From contig WGNE01000014.1 of assembly GCA_016124645.1 (NCBI GenBank), positions 1 through 64,000 of the forward strand: a stretch of 64,000 nucleotides of DNA, in the 5' to 3' direction. Positions 18,109 to 26,432 of the stretch are shown here, piece after piece. The first letter of the stretch is position 1. Each line of letters begins with the position of its first letter. This stretch comes from Alphaproteobacteria bacterium. Lineage in GTDB: Bacteria > Pseudomonadota > Alphaproteobacteria > Micavibrionales > UBA2020. The translations under genes and the position numbers were made by a program. The notes beneath the pieces are model-generated. The model saw only the letters and a list, made by a program, of their open reading frames with translations, made no database searches and was not told where the DNA came from.

Positions 18109-18836
18109 CAGTCAGACCACAGCACATAGCCCTTGCCGCGCACCGTCTGGATGTAGCGCGGCATTTTCGGGTCTTCTTCGACTTTCTTGCGCAGGCGGGT
18201 GACCTGCACGTCGATGGTGCGCTCGGACGCGTTGAGATCGCAGAGCGCGGCCAGTTCCTCGCGGCTGATGACCTCGCCCTTGCGGCTGGCCAGCGCGCGC
18301 ACCAGCGTGCTTTCCACGGCGGTCAGCGGCACGCGGTTCCGCCCGTCCACCAGCTCGCCGCGGTCCTGGTCGAGCACCCATTTGCCGAATTTGATCTCCG
18401 CGGCCTGTTTTTCGGGCGGGCGCACGGCCATGCGGCGCAGGATGGCGTTGATGCGCAGCAAAAGCTCGCGCGGCTCGAAGGGCTTGGGCAGGTAATCGTC
18501 CGCCCCGGCTTCGAGGCCGCTGATGCGCTGCTCCGTCTCTCCCAGCGCGGTCAGCAGCAAAATGGGGGTCAGAAAGCCCTCGCCCTTCAGCGAGCGGGTC
18601 AGGCTCATCCCGTCCTCCCCCGGCATCATGACGTCGAGGATGATGAGGTCGTAGGCCAGATGGTTGAGGATGCCCCGCGCCTCGCGCGCGTCCGTCGCCG
18701 TGCTCACCAGAAAGCCGCTTTCGACGAGGAAGCGCGACAAAAGCTGGCGCAGGCGTTCGTCGTCATCGACCACGAGGATATGCGGTTTCCTGTCCGGTTC
18801 GGCGGCGCTCGGGGCTGTGTTTTTTGTGTTGGACAT
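18108..18836 (-). CDS. ompR: OmpR-family response regulator
   Basis: A 242-residue response regulator. The receiver domain has the acidic pair in LVVDDDERLR, phospho-Asp in DLIILDVMMPG, Thr in LLLTALGE and Lys in YLPKPFEP. The C-terminal winged helix ends with the typical RTIDVQVTRLRKKVEEDP and VRGKGYVL. ATG 18836 fits the family. Upstream in-frame codons to 18929 would overlap the divergent aminotransferase gene and are unlikely. It forms an operon with the EnvZ-like kinase. The symbol is by closest resemblance. Confidence 0.92.
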   Translation of the reverse strand: MSNTKNTAPSAAEPDRKPHILVVDDDERLRQLLSRFLVESGFLVSTATDAREARGILNHLAYDLIILDVMMPGEDGMSLTRSLKGEGFLTPILLLTALGETEQRISGLEAGADDYLPKPFEPRELLLRINAILRRMAVRPPEKQAAEIKFGKWVLDQDRGELVDGRNRVPLTAVESTLVRALASRKGEVISREELAALCDLNASERTIDVQVTRLRKKVEEDPKMPRYIQTVRGKGYVLWSD

Positions 18837-18922
18837 AAAGCCTTTGGGGTTGTCGAAGCCTCTGATTTCAGGATAATATGGGCGCTGTTGAATTGACACT
18901 TTTTTATACAGGAACACCTTCC

Positions 18923-19840
18923 ATGGCAATGCTTCCCTACGACGACCGCGACGGCTCTATCTGGATGGACGGGGAGCTGCTGCCCTGGCGGGAGGCCAAG
19001 GTCCCCTTCCTGACCCATGCCCTTCACTACGGCAGCGGCGTTTTCGAGGGCATCCGATGTTACGAAGGCCATATCTTCAAGCTGACCGAGCATAACAAGC
19101 GCCTGCTCGAAGGCTGCAAAATCATGGATATGAAAATAAAATACACGCTGGAGGACGTCAACCGCGCCTGCCGCGAGGCCGTGAAGGCCAACAACATCAC
19201 CGACGGCTACATCCGTCCCCTCGCCTGGCGCGGGGCAGAGCAGATGGGCGTTTCGGGTCAGCAGACGAAAATCCACCTCGCCGTCGCCGCATGGGAATGG
19301 CCCAGCTATTTCAGCCCGGAGGCGCGCGAAAAGGGCATCGCCCTGAAAACCTCGCACTGGCGCCGCCCCTCGCCCGAGAGCGCGCCCGTCCACGCCAAGG
19401 CCTGCGGGCTTTACATGATCTGCACCCTCTCCAAGCACGAAGCGGAGAACGCGGGCTATAACGACGCGCTGATGCTGGATTACCGCGGGCGCGTCGCCGA
19501 GCTGACCGGCGCGAACTTCTTCATGGTCATGGACGGCGCGCTGCACACGCCCGAGGCCGACTGCTTCCTGAACGGCATCACCCGCCGCACCATCATCGAC
19601 ATCGCCAAGGAAAACGGCATCAACGTGCACGAGCGCGCCATCATGCCCGAAGAGCTGAAGGACGCGGAGGAATGCTTCGCCACCGGCACCGCGGCGGAGG
19701 TCACGCCCATCGGCAAGATCGACGACATGGAATTCACCGTCGGCCCCGTCACCCGCAAGATCCGCGAGCAATACGAAAAGCTGGTGCGCACGCCCGCGCC
19801 CGCCTCGATCGAGGAAGACCCGCGCGCCGTAACGGCCTGA
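18923..19840 (+). CDS. ilvE: Branched-chain amino acid aminotransferase
   Basis: A 305-residue fold-type IV PLP enzyme that makes Leu, Ile and Val from their 2-oxo acids. It has the class IV landmarks: HALHYGSGVFEGIRCY near the N-terminus, Lys in HAKACGLYM (residues about 160), Glu in RGRVAELTGANFFMV, and the cofactor-phosphate loops GITRRTIIDIA and FATGTAAEVTPIG. ATG 18923 is preceded by AGGAAC at 8 bp. Longer in-frame starts lack this. It is divergent from the ompR-like operon across 86 bp. Confidence 0.95.
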   Translation: MAMLPYDDRDGSIWMDGELLPWREAKVPFLTHALHYGSGVFEGIRCYEGHIFKLTEHNKRLLEGCKIMDMKIKYTLEDVNRACREAVKANNITDGYIRPLAWRGAEQMGVSGQQTKIHLAVAAWEWPSYFSPEAREKGIALKTSHWRRPSPESAPVHAKACGLYMICTLSKHEAENAGYNDALMLDYRGRVAELTGANFFMVMDGALHTPEADCFLNGITRRTIIDIAKENGINVHERAIMPEELKDAEECFATGTAAEVTPIGKIDDMEFTVGPVTRKIREQYEKLVRTPAPASIEEDPRAVTA

Positions 19841-19868
19841 TCGTTCCAGACTTGGGGAACCACGGCGG

Positions 19869-20396
19869 CTAGAGCCCGTCCTCCTCCATATCATCAATGA
19901 TGACCGACCATGCCTTCAGCTTGGCGTCGGGCCTCAGGCTGGCGTGGGTGGGGCTGGTCGATGGCAGGCGCTTGCACGACAACCGGGTTGCGACATCCGG
20001 CGGCAGCTTGGGCAGGACGCGCCTTTTGAATTCCTGCTCCGCCTTCGCGCCGTTGAAATAGATGCGGGTGATTTCCCGCCGCGAGCGCAGGAACAGGGCG
20101 AAATCATTCACCTCGATGGTATGCGAGGCGATGCGGTGGTCGAGGCTGCCCTGACGCTCGCAATACTGCATCACGTCCCAGAGCGCCAGCCTCTTCTTCT
20201 TGATGAGCGCGAGCCGCTGCGGATAGGTGTTCACCGGCATGCCGAACAACGCGCCCATGATCTTCCAGAAGGCGTTTTGCGGATGCGCGTAATATTGCCG
20301 CATTTCCAGCGAGCGGATGCCCGGCATGGAGCCCAGCACAAGCACGCGCGACCGCAGCGTGGAAACGGGCGGAAAACTTTTGGCTTTGCGGTACAT
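19869..20396 (-). CDS. DNA-deoxyinosine/uracil glycosylase family 6-like
   Basis: A 175-residue protein of the uracil-DNA glycosylase superfamily, closest to hypoxanthine-DNA glycosylase (UDG family 6). Motif 1 (VLGSMPGIRSLEMRQYYAHP) and NAFWKIMGALFG are highly typical. The C-terminal motif CKRLPSTSPTHA is the usual second active-site block. It excises deaminated bases (hypoxanthine, possibly uracil) in base-excision repair. It is cytosolic and downstream of prpC on the same strand, with a 35-bp gap, so cotranscription is possible. Confidence 0.87.
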   Translation of the reverse strand: MYRKAKSFPPVSTLRSRVLVLGSMPGIRSLEMRQYYAHPQNAFWKIMGALFGMPVNTYPQRLALIKKKRLALWDVMQYCERQGSLDHRIASHTIEVNDFALFLRSRREITRIYFNGAKAEQEFKRRVLPKLPPDVATRLSCKRLPSTSPTHASLRPDAKLKAWSVIIDDMEEDGL

Positions 20397-20431
20397 AAAT
20401 GCAGTTTACCGCATCGCGCCGGTCTTTACAA

Positions 20432-21577
20432 TCAGGCCGCCTTGCGCTCGCCGATGGGCTGCACCGGGCGCTGCGGCACGCCTTCATAGACGGAGAGCGG
20501 GCGCATCAGCTTGTTGTGCTCCAGCTGTTCCATCACATGCGCCGTCCAGCCGGTGATGCGGCTGATGACGAAGATGGGCGTGAAGACCGGAATGTCGAAG
20601 CCCATCAGGTAATAGGCCGGGCCGACCGGGAAGTCGAGGTTGGGGTGAATGCCCTTTTGCTCGATGAAGGTCTTGGAAAGGATGTTCTCGATCTCCACCC
20701 ATTTCTTGCCGTCCTTGATCTCGGCCATGTCGTGGAAGTACTTGGTCATATAGGGCACGCGGCTGTCGCCGTTGCGATAGACGCGGTGGCCGAAGCCCAT
20801 GACGAGCTTCTTGTTCGCCAGCGCGTCGTCGATCCATGCCTGCGCCTTCTCGACCTCGCCGATTTCCAGCAGCATGTGCATGACCGCCTCGTTCGCGCCG
20901 CCGTGCAGCGGGCCTTTCAGCGAGCCGATGGCGCCCGTGACCGCCGCGTAGATGTCCGACAGGCTGGAAACGATGGTGCGCGCGGTGAAGGTGGAGGCGT
21001 TGAAGCCGTGCTCCGCATAGAAGGTCAGCGACGCGTCGAAGCAGCGCACGACCTTCGGGTCGGGCACTTCGCCGAAATACATGTGGAAGAAGTTTTCCGA
21101 CATGCTGAGGTCCTTGCGCGGGGCGATGGGCTCCAGGCCGCGCTGCAGGCGGAAGTCCGCCGCGACGATGGTCGGGATCTTCGCCAGCATCTTCAGCGAT
21201 TTGCGCAGGTTGGAGGGCTTGGAGATGATCGCCGCCTCCGGGTCTTCCACGCCCAGAAAGCTGACGGCGGTGCGCAGCGTGTCCATCGGATGCGCTTCCT
21301 TGCGGAACTGTTTCAGGACGGTCATCAGCTGCGGGGAAATCTCGCGCTCCGCCCTTTCCTGCTCCTCGAATTCCTTCAGCTGTTCCGCCGTCGGCAGCTC
21401 GCCGTGCCAGAGCAGATAGGCCACTTCCTCGAACCGGCAATGCGCCGCCAGCTCCTGCACCGGATAGCCGAAATAGGTCAGGGTATTCGTTTCCTCGAAC
21501 ACCTTGGAGATATGCGTCACGTCGGAATAAACGCCGGCCAGACCCTTGGCGATCGTGGGCGTCGCTGCTTTTGTCAT
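20432..21577 (-). CDS. prpC: 2-methylcitrate synthase (citrate synthase family)
   Basis: A 381-residue type II-short citrate synthase. The catalytic residues are visible: His in LHGGANEAVM, His in GFGHRVYRNGDSR and Asp in HPNLDFPVGPAYYLMG. Assignment to methylcitrate rather than citrate synthase rests on its length (about 380) and on prpB and prpD nearby. It condenses propionyl-CoA with oxaloacetate. It has an AAGGATG ribosome site before ATG 21577. In the usual operon prpB is immediately adjacent. Here a 1.4-kb plus-strand pair separates them, so prpC must have its own promoter in 21578-21749. Confidence 0.9.
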   Translation of the reverse strand: MTKAATPTIAKGLAGVYSDVTHISKVFEETNTLTYFGYPVQELAAHCRFEEVAYLLWHGELPTAEQLKEFEEQERAEREISPQLMTVLKQFRKEAHPMDTLRTAVSFLGVEDPEAAIISKPSNLRKSLKMLAKIPTIVAADFRLQRGLEPIAPRKDLSMSENFFHMYFGEVPDPKVVRCFDASLTFYAEHGFNASTFTARTIVSSLSDIYAAVTGAIGSLKGPLHGGANEAVMHMLLEIGEVEKAQAWIDDALANKKLVMGFGHRVYRNGDSRVPYMTKYFHDMAEIKDGKKWVEIENILSKTFIEQKGIHPNLDFPVGPAYYLMGFDIPVFTPIFVISRITGWTAHVMEQLEHNKLMRPLSVYEGVPQRPVQPIGERKAA

Positions 21578-21749
21578 GGTTTCATCCTTTCAATAAGCTG
21601 AAGTGCATTAAGAATTAGCCACGAAGCAGGGCCGGATTCAAGACATAAAAAAGCAATAAAAAGACCATCATTTTCAATAAGTTAAATAAAGTAATGGAAT
21701 TTTCATTCTTTCGTCCTATAATAAAGTTCTGAAACCGGGGAGAAAAACT

Positions 21750-21926
21750 ATGGATGCTGCCTCCATCGCAACCGCCGCCATTTCGATACAACAGTCCAGC
21801 CTTCAGCAAAATCTGGGCATCAATGTTGTCAAGCAACAGGCGCAGGCCCAGCAGGAAATCGTGAACGTGATTTCGAACGCCATTGCCTCCAACGGTCGCG
21901 GCCAAAACCTCAACATCAGCGTTTAA
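21750..21926 (+). CDS. Small YjfB-like putative motility peptide
   Basis: A 58-residue protein beginning MDAASIATAAISIQQSSLQQ, then NLGINVVKQQAQAQQEIVNV. This resembles the small YjfB family (MD(I/V)A.la.amsq.q.q..v.i.v.kka...), annotated as putative motility proteins of unknown role. GGGGAG lies 8 bp before ATG and TATAAT at 21717-21722 may be its -10. It is divergent from prpC. The TAA stop is in the same frame as the next long gene, only 3 nt away. The family match is by memory of the pattern and moderate. Confidence 0.6.
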   Translation: MDAASIATAAISIQQSSLQQNLGINVVKQQAQAQQEIVNVISNAIASNGRGQNLNISV

Positions 21927-21929
21927 TTC

Positions 21930-23120
21930 TTGAAACCGGGTTTTTCCGGGGCATCGAAGCCGGACGGGGCGCAAAAGGCCGGTCCGGCTTATGATATTGT
22001 GCTGTCCGAAAAGACGCTTTGCGCCCTCCTCGATTACAAGTCGGACATTGAAAACGGCAAGACGCGCCCCGGCGCGCGGCTGTCCCCGCGCCTGCATGAC
22101 GGCATGACGACGGGCGAATTCATCGAGGCCCTGCTTGCCACCAAGCAGCCGCGCATCTTCGCGGAAAGCGAGATTCGCGGCGACGGCAGCGACTGGACGC
22201 CGCACGAGCTCTCCCTGCTGGGCGACATCGGCGTTGTGATGAAGGTGCGGATATTCGACAACGGCGCATGGAACCCGTCCGAGCCCGCCTTTCGCCGGCA
22301 CAGCCCGCCGCTGGAGGGCACGCTGATGTTCATGCCCGGCCCCCTGCTGAACACGGGCGGCGGCTTCATCGGGACGTCGCCGGACTATCTTGAAGCGACC
22401 GACGCGCAGGGCGGCATCGACGCGAAAAAATATACCGCGCTGATCGAACGGCGCATCCTGCCCCTGCTGCACGCCGCGAACGAAGCCGCCGGAAAAGCCG
22501 GGCACAAGGCGCTGGTCGTGCTGCCCGGCATCGGCGCCGGGGCTTTCGCCGGGGAATTCGCGGGAGAGATGGGCGGGCATCTGGACCGCGCCCTGCGCGA
22601 CATCCTCGCGCGCGAGGGCGGCGCGCTGCCGCATATCGGCGCCGTCCGCTACGATCCGTTCAACGAAGGCGACAATGACGACGCGGTTTTTCACGGCATT
22701 CAATACCGGCAAAGACCGGCGTTGAAAAACCCCGGCAAGCCCCAGCTTTCAAGCCCGCAGGACTTCGCGGAAGACGGCGATGATTTTTCGGGATACGCGC
22801 TTTACAAGATCGTGGCATGGGACCATGCCTCCCTGCCCGGCAACGACTTCTTCGTCAACAGCCGCCAGACCGATGACGGCGTGTCGGCCGCGGCGACGAA
22901 TTCAATGCAGATAGTGACCGGCATCGAGGGGGAATACCGCCGCGGTGCCTACCTGCCGCCCGAAGGCTACCGCGACTGGGAAGACACGGCCCTGCGCCAT
23001 AAAACCTCCCTGATCGCCGGCGCGGGCAATACGCGGATCCTGATGAATAACGGGCGCTATGCCGCGCTCGGCGACGCCACGTTGAAACGCGCAACGGGCC
23101 ACCAGCCGCCACACCTCTGA
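21930..23120 (+). CDS. Hypothetical protein with macro-domain-like loop
   Basis: A 396-residue soluble protein that I cannot place confidently. LVVLPGIGAGAFAG (about residues 195-210) looks like the glycine-rich phosphate loop of macro or PARG-type ADP-ribose-binding proteins (PaiGtGifG), preceded by a helix and hydrophobic strand. The C-terminal part has NSRQTDDGVSAAATNSM, also reminiscent of proteins that bind a nucleotide-sugar-like ligand. The first codon is TTG 21930 with no ribosome site, directly after the YjfB-like stop and in the same frame. It may be translated by coupling, or the two may be one gene broken by TAA. It ends 4 bp from the end of convergent prpB. Confidence 0.6.
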   Translation: MKPGFSGASKPDGAQKAGPAYDIVLSEKTLCALLDYKSDIENGKTRPGARLSPRLHDGMTTGEFIEALLATKQPRIFAESEIRGDGSDWTPHELSLLGDIGVVMKVRIFDNGAWNPSEPAFRRHSPPLEGTLMFMPGPLLNTGGGFIGTSPDYLEATDAQGGIDAKKYTALIERRILPLLHAANEAAGKAGHKALVVLPGIGAGAFAGEFAGEMGGHLDRALRDILAREGGALPHIGAVRYDPFNEGDNDDAVFHGIQYRQRPALKNPGKPQLSSPQDFAEDGDDFSGYALYKIVAWDHASLPGNDFFVNSRQTDDGVSAAATNSMQIVTGIEGEYRRGAYLPPEGYRDWEDTALRHKTSLIAGAGNTRILMNNGRYAALGDATLKRATGHQPPHL

Positions 23121-23124
23121 CGCA

Positions 23125-24024
23125 TTACTTTTTGACCTGAAAATTGAAGATGTTCTGGTCGAAGCCGTTGTAGTCTTCGTAGCGCAGCAGGTCGTAGAGG
23201 TCTTTGCGGTGCTGCATTTCGTCCAGCAGGCTTTCCTGCGTGCCTTCGGATTTGATCGTCTCCAGCCCGCGGTCGATGATGCCCATCGCGAGGCGCAGCG
23301 TGGTAACGGGGTAGATGACGAGGTTGTAGCCGAGGTTTTCAAGCTCCGCCGCGCTCAGCAGGCGCGACTTGCCGAACTCGGTCATATTGGCCAGCAGCGG
23401 CACGGAAACCGCCTTGCGCATGGCCTCGAACTCGCTTTCGTCCTGCATCGCCTCGGGGAAGATCATGTCGGCGCCGGCGTCCACATAGGCCTTGGCGCGG
23501 TCGATGGCCTTGTCCAGCCCCTCGCTCGCCCTTGCGTCGGTGCGGGCGATGAGGATGAAGTTCTCGTCCCGCTTGGCCCGCGCCGCCGCCGCGATCTTGC
23601 GGACGACGTTTTCCACCGGCATGATGGTCTTGTTGTCGAGGTGGCCGCAGCGCTTGGGGTTTTCCTGGTCTTCGAGGTGGCAGCCGGACAGCCCCATCTC
23701 CTCCATCACGTGCATGGTGCGCGCGGCGTTCATCGGCTCGCCGAAGCCGGTGTCGATGTCGATGATGCTGGGCAGCTCCGTCACGCGGGAAATCTGGTAG
23801 CCGCGCTGGGAAACCTCCGTCAGCGTGGTCAGGCCGATGTCCGGCAGGCCGAGGTCGGCGGAGAGGACCGCGCCGGAGATGTAAACCCCGTCGAAACCCT
23901 TCTTCTCGATCATCATCGCCGTCAGCGGGTTCATCGCCCCCGGAAAGCGCAGCAGCTTGCCCGACTTCAAGGCCTTGGCGAAATCCGCCCGCTTGGCGGC
24001 GGCGTGTTTTTTGGCGAAAAGCAT
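23125..24024 (-). CDS. prpB: Methylisocitrate lyase
   Basis: A 299-residue isocitrate lyase/PEP mutase-superfamily enzyme. It splits 2-methylisocitrate to pyruvate and succinate, the last step of the methylcitrate cycle. Visible features are the substrate loop FPGAMNPLTA, the SGAVLSADLGLPDIGLTT block, DIDTGFGEP with metal-binding Asp, the catalytic loop PKRCGH (Cys) and ARTDA. ATG 24024 has GGGAGA upstream. An in-frame start at 24063 lies inside a repeat sequence and is rejected. Its leader is formed by one terminal repeat of the GxxExxY element, so the element now separates prpB from prpD. Confidence 0.95.
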   Translation of the reverse strand: MLFAKKHAAAKRADFAKALKSGKLLRFPGAMNPLTAMMIEKKGFDGVYISGAVLSADLGLPDIGLTTLTEVSQRGYQISRVTELPSIIDIDTGFGEPMNAARTMHVMEEMGLSGCHLEDQENPKRCGHLDNKTIMPVENVVRKIAAAARAKRDENFILIARTDARASEGLDKAIDRAKAYVDAGADMIFPEAMQDESEFEAMRKAVSVPLLANMTEFGKSRLLSAAELENLGYNLVIYPVTTLRLAMGIIDRGLETIKSEGTQESLLDEMQHRKDLYDLLRYEDYNGFDQNIFNFQVKK

Positions 24025-24039
24025 TTTTTTGTTATCTCC

Positions 24040-24067
24040 CCACAGATGAACACCGATTGACACGGAT
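24040..24067 (-). repeat. Left terminal inverted repeat of GxxExxY element
   Basis: 28 bp read on the minus strand as ATCCGTGTCAATCGGTGTTC plus ATCTGTGG. It matches the copy at 24452-24479 at 23 of 28 positions, in opposite orientation. Its outer end abuts the ribosome site of prpB. Confidence 0.75.
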
Positions 24068-24075
24068 GTTCTTTA

Positions 24076-24473
24076 TTAAAGGATAATCCTGTCCCATTCC
24101 AGCCTCGGCTTTGCAAAATTGAGCAACAAGCCCACTTTAAGCCCCGTTGCCTTCAGGTAGTTCAGCATCTGGCTTTGTGTTCCCGCGCCGTCAGGCGCTC
24201 TATGGTCTTCAGTTCGACGATGACCTTTCCGAACACGACCAGATCGGGCACATATTCGCCGACCACTGCCTTTTTATAAGCAACCTCGTACCGAGGTTGC
24301 TGCAGGAAGGGAATATCCTGATGCCTGAATTCGACGGTCAGGGCGTTCTCGTAAACCTTTTCGAGAAAACCGTGTCCCAAATCGTTCAACACAGACATGG
24401 CACAGCCGATAATCCGGCGTGTTTCATCTTTGAAAATCAGCTCGCGGCCCGATCCGTGTTTATCCGTGTCCAT
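24076..24473 (-). pseudogene. GxxExxY family protein, frameshifted
   Basis: Reading from ATG 24473 gives a GxxExxY (PDDEXK-like) protein: GHGFLEKVYENAL, then VGEYVPDLVVFGKVIVELK with the acidic and Lys residues of the nuclease-like core. The frame ends early at EHKARC-stop (24162). A one-base shift at that point restores the expected C-terminus: QMLNYLKATGLKVGLLLNF, then KPRLEWDRIIL, ending with TAA at 24076. One base therefore seems to be missing near 24175 (decayed gene or sequencing error). The family's function is unknown. Copies are often scattered through genomes. It sits between prpD and prpB on the same strand. Confidence 0.82.
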
Positions 24474-24479
24474 CGGTGG
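24452..24479 (+). repeat. Right terminal inverted repeat of GxxExxY element
   Basis: 28 bp, ATCCGTGTTTATCCGTGTCC plus ATCGGTGG, an inverted partner of 24040-24067. It also encodes, on the minus strand, the start codon and first residues (MDTDKHGS) of the GxxExxY protein, and ends 8 bp from the prpD stop. Confidence 0.75.
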
Positions 24480-24487
24480 GGAACCTT

Positions 24488-26032
24488 TTAAAACAGTCCC
24501 TTTTTCCCGGCCTTCAGTTCTTTTTCGGGGATTTCGACGTTGAGGCCCAGCAGGTCGTCGGCCGAGAGTTTGGGCAGCCGCTGCACGAGGTCGAGGAAGC
24601 GTTTTTGCTCGCCCGCGTCCACGATGCCCTCGGTCAGGGTCATGAACTTGCGGACATAGTCCTCGCGCTTGAAGGGCTTGGCGCCGAAGGGGTGCGCGTT
24701 GGCGACGCCCAGCTCATCGACGATCTTGCTGCCGTCGTTCATGGTGATTTCCACCTTGCCGCCGAAGGCCTTCACGTTCGGGTCGGTCGCGTGGTAGCGC
24801 TTGGTCCATTCCGGGTCTTCCACGGTGCGGATCTTGCGCCACAGCTTCACGGTGTCTTCGCGCTGCGCGCGCTCGGGCGCGTAGGATTTCACGTGGTGCC
24901 AGCTGCCGTCCTGCAGGGCCACGGCGAAGATGTACATGATGGAATGGTCCAGCGTTTCGCGGCTGGCCTTCGGGTCCATCTTCTGCGGGTCGTTCGCGCC
25001 CGTGCCAATCACATAGTGGGTGTGATGGCTGGTGTGGATGAGGATGTCCTTCACCTCGTCCCAGTTGGAGATTTTCTCGCCCATGCGCGCGGCAAGGTCG
25101 ATGAGCGCCTGGCTCTGGTATTCCGCCGAATGCTCCTTGGTGTAGCTTTCGAGGATGGCGCGCTTGGGAATGCCCTTGCCCGGCAGCGGCACGTGGTATT
25201 CGGCCTCCGGCCCGTCGAGCATCCAGGCGATGACGCTGTCTTCGCCTTCGTAAATCGGGCTCGGCGCGCCCTCGCCGCGCATGCAGCGGTCCACGGCCTC
25301 GATCGCCAGCTTGCCCGCGTGCGCGGGGGCGAAGGCCTTCCAGCTGGAAATCTGCCCCTTGCGCGACTGGCGCGTGGTGCAGGAAACATGCAGCGCCTGC
25401 TGGATGCTCTGGTAGATAGTGTCCGTATCCAGCCCCATCATGGTGCCGATGCCCGCCGCCGCCGCGGGCGCGAGATGGGCGATGTGGTCGATCTTGTGCT
25501 TGTGCAGGCAGATGGCCTTGACGAGGTCGATGTGCAGTTCGTAGCCCGTGGCCATGCCGCGGATCATCTCCTCCCCGCTGCGCGCGCATTGCTGGGCGAC
25601 GGCGAGGATGGGGGGAATGTTGTCCGCCGGGTGCGAGTAATCGGCGGCGAGGAAGGTGTCATGGTAATCCAGCTCGCGCACGGCGGTGCCGTTGGCCCAT
25701 GCCGCCCATTCCGCGCTGAACTGTTGCGAGGACGGCAGGCCGAAAACCGTGGCCCCGCGCTTGCCCGTGCGCGGATGGTCGATGGCCTGCGCGCGCGCCG
25801 TGGTGACCGGCCCGCGGTTGAGCGAGGCGACGGCGACCGAGGCATTGTCGATGATGCGGTTGACGATCATCTCCGTCACGTCCTCATCGACGGCGACGGG
25901 GTCGGCCGCGACCTCCGCCATTTTCCACGCCAGCTGGTCTTGCTTTTGCAGCAGGTCTTTTTCGGGGTGGACGGTGACGGTGTGGACGGCGATGCCGTTT
26001 TCTGCTTCCGGTTTCATTTGAGCCTGACCCAT
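24488..26032 (-). CDS. prpD: 2-methylcitrate dehydratase (MmgE/PrpD family)
   Basis: A 514-residue MmgE/PrpD enzyme that dehydrates 2-methylcitrate to 2-methylaconitate in propionate catabolism. Family features are [35 protein letters not shown] near the active site, the helical [15 protein letters not shown] region, and the second domain beginning about residue 270 with [20 protein letters not shown]. Length is close to the usual 480-510. It is the first prp gene in the minus direction. A candidate structured leader or RNA and a strong promoter lie upstream at 26200-26377. The dehydratase is followed by the GxxExxY element and prpB. No prpE or prpR is in the window. Confidence 0.94.
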   Translation of the reverse strand: MGQAQMKPEAENGIAVHTVTVHPEKDLLQKQDQLAWKMAEVAADPVAVDEDVTEMIVNRIIDNASVAVASLNRGPVTTARAQAIDHPRTGKRGATVFGLPSSQQFSAEWAAWANGTAVRELDYHDTFLAADYSHPADNIPPILAVAQQCARSGEEMIRGMATGYELHIDLVKAICLHKHKIDHIAHLAPAAAAGIGTMMGLDTDTIYQSIQQALHVSCTTRQSRKGQISSWKAFAPAHAGKLAIEAVDRCMRGEGAPSPIYEGEDSVIAWMLDGPEAEYHVPLPGKGIPKRAILESYTKEHSAEYQSQALIDLAARMGEKISNWDEVKDILIHTSHHTHYVIGTGANDPQKMDPKASRETLDHSIMYIFAVALQDGSWHHVKSYAPERAQREDTVKLWRKIRTVEDPEWTKRYHATDPNVKAFGGKVEITMNDGSKIVDELGVANAHPFGAKPFKREDYVRKFMTLTEGIVDAGEQKRFLDLVQRLPKLSADDLLGLNVEIPEKELKAGKKGLF

Positions 26033-26199
26033 GTTTGAAATCTCCCTCTGGAAGGCGCGGCGTCATTGCCCCGCCCTGCATGTGAATGATGCTCAAGTTT
26101 ATAGCACCTGCAGGCGCGCGCGTAAAAGCGTTACCGCCGCTTCGCCGCCGTTTTTGCGGTGCAAAATTCCGTAACGAGGGGGTTTTCAGGGGAGAGAAG
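26033..26199. other. Leader region directly upstream of prpD
   Basis: GC-rich, no ORF. On the minus strand an imperfect stem CGTTAC...GTAACG (outer arms about 50 bp apart) encloses alternating GCGG/CCGC repeats and is followed by CTTTTA. TATAAA occurs about 65 bp before the start codon. It could hold an attenuator or a second promoter of prpD. Confidence 0.35.
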
Positions 26200-26341
26200 G
26201 AAAAGCGGCGCAGGGCTTGATACCTGCTGGACGGTCTAGAGCTTCAACGGCCCTTTCGGGCTGAGGGTATTTCGGGCGCACTCGTCTCCGTCGCTACTAC
26301 AGTGCCTTTTTCGCATGTGTCCTTCCACATCGGCCGCTTTG
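26200..26341 (-). ncRNA. Candidate structured RNA upstream of prpD
   Basis: On the minus strand, downstream of a near-consensus promoter, about 140 nt can form four local stems. These are ATGTG/CACAT (26315-26330), GCACT/AGTGC (26278-26305), GCCC-GAAA-GGGC with a GNRA tetraloop (26250-26261), and GCAGG/CCTGC (26210-26227), the last followed by TTTT. No known RNA family or riboswitch signature was recognised. It may be an independent small RNA or part of the prpD leader. Confidence 0.35.
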
Positions 26342-26347
26342 CATAAG

Positions 26348-26377
26348 AGGATAGCAAGGACGGGGTGCCGCTGTCAA
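26348..26377 (-). promoter_or_regulatory. Near-consensus sigma-70 promoter, minus strand
   Basis: TTGACA (26377-26372), an 18-bp spacer and TATCCT (26353-26348). It reads toward prpD and would start RNA near 26341, more than 300 nt before the prpD start codon. Confidence 0.6.
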
Positions 26378-26395
26378 ACGCAACCCTCTCCCTAA

Positions 26396-26419
26396 CCCTC
26401 TCCCGTAAACGTGAGAGGG
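26396..26419. repeat. Intergenic palindrome after ychF
   Basis: CCCTCTCCCGTAAACGTGAG followed by AGGG forms a stem of CCCTCTC with GAGAGGG. A partial copy of the arm (CCCTCTCCCTAA) precedes it. It lies just beyond the ychF stop and could act as a transcript 3' end. There is no T-tract. Confidence 0.5.
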
Positions 26420-26432
26420 AACCAAGTATGGA

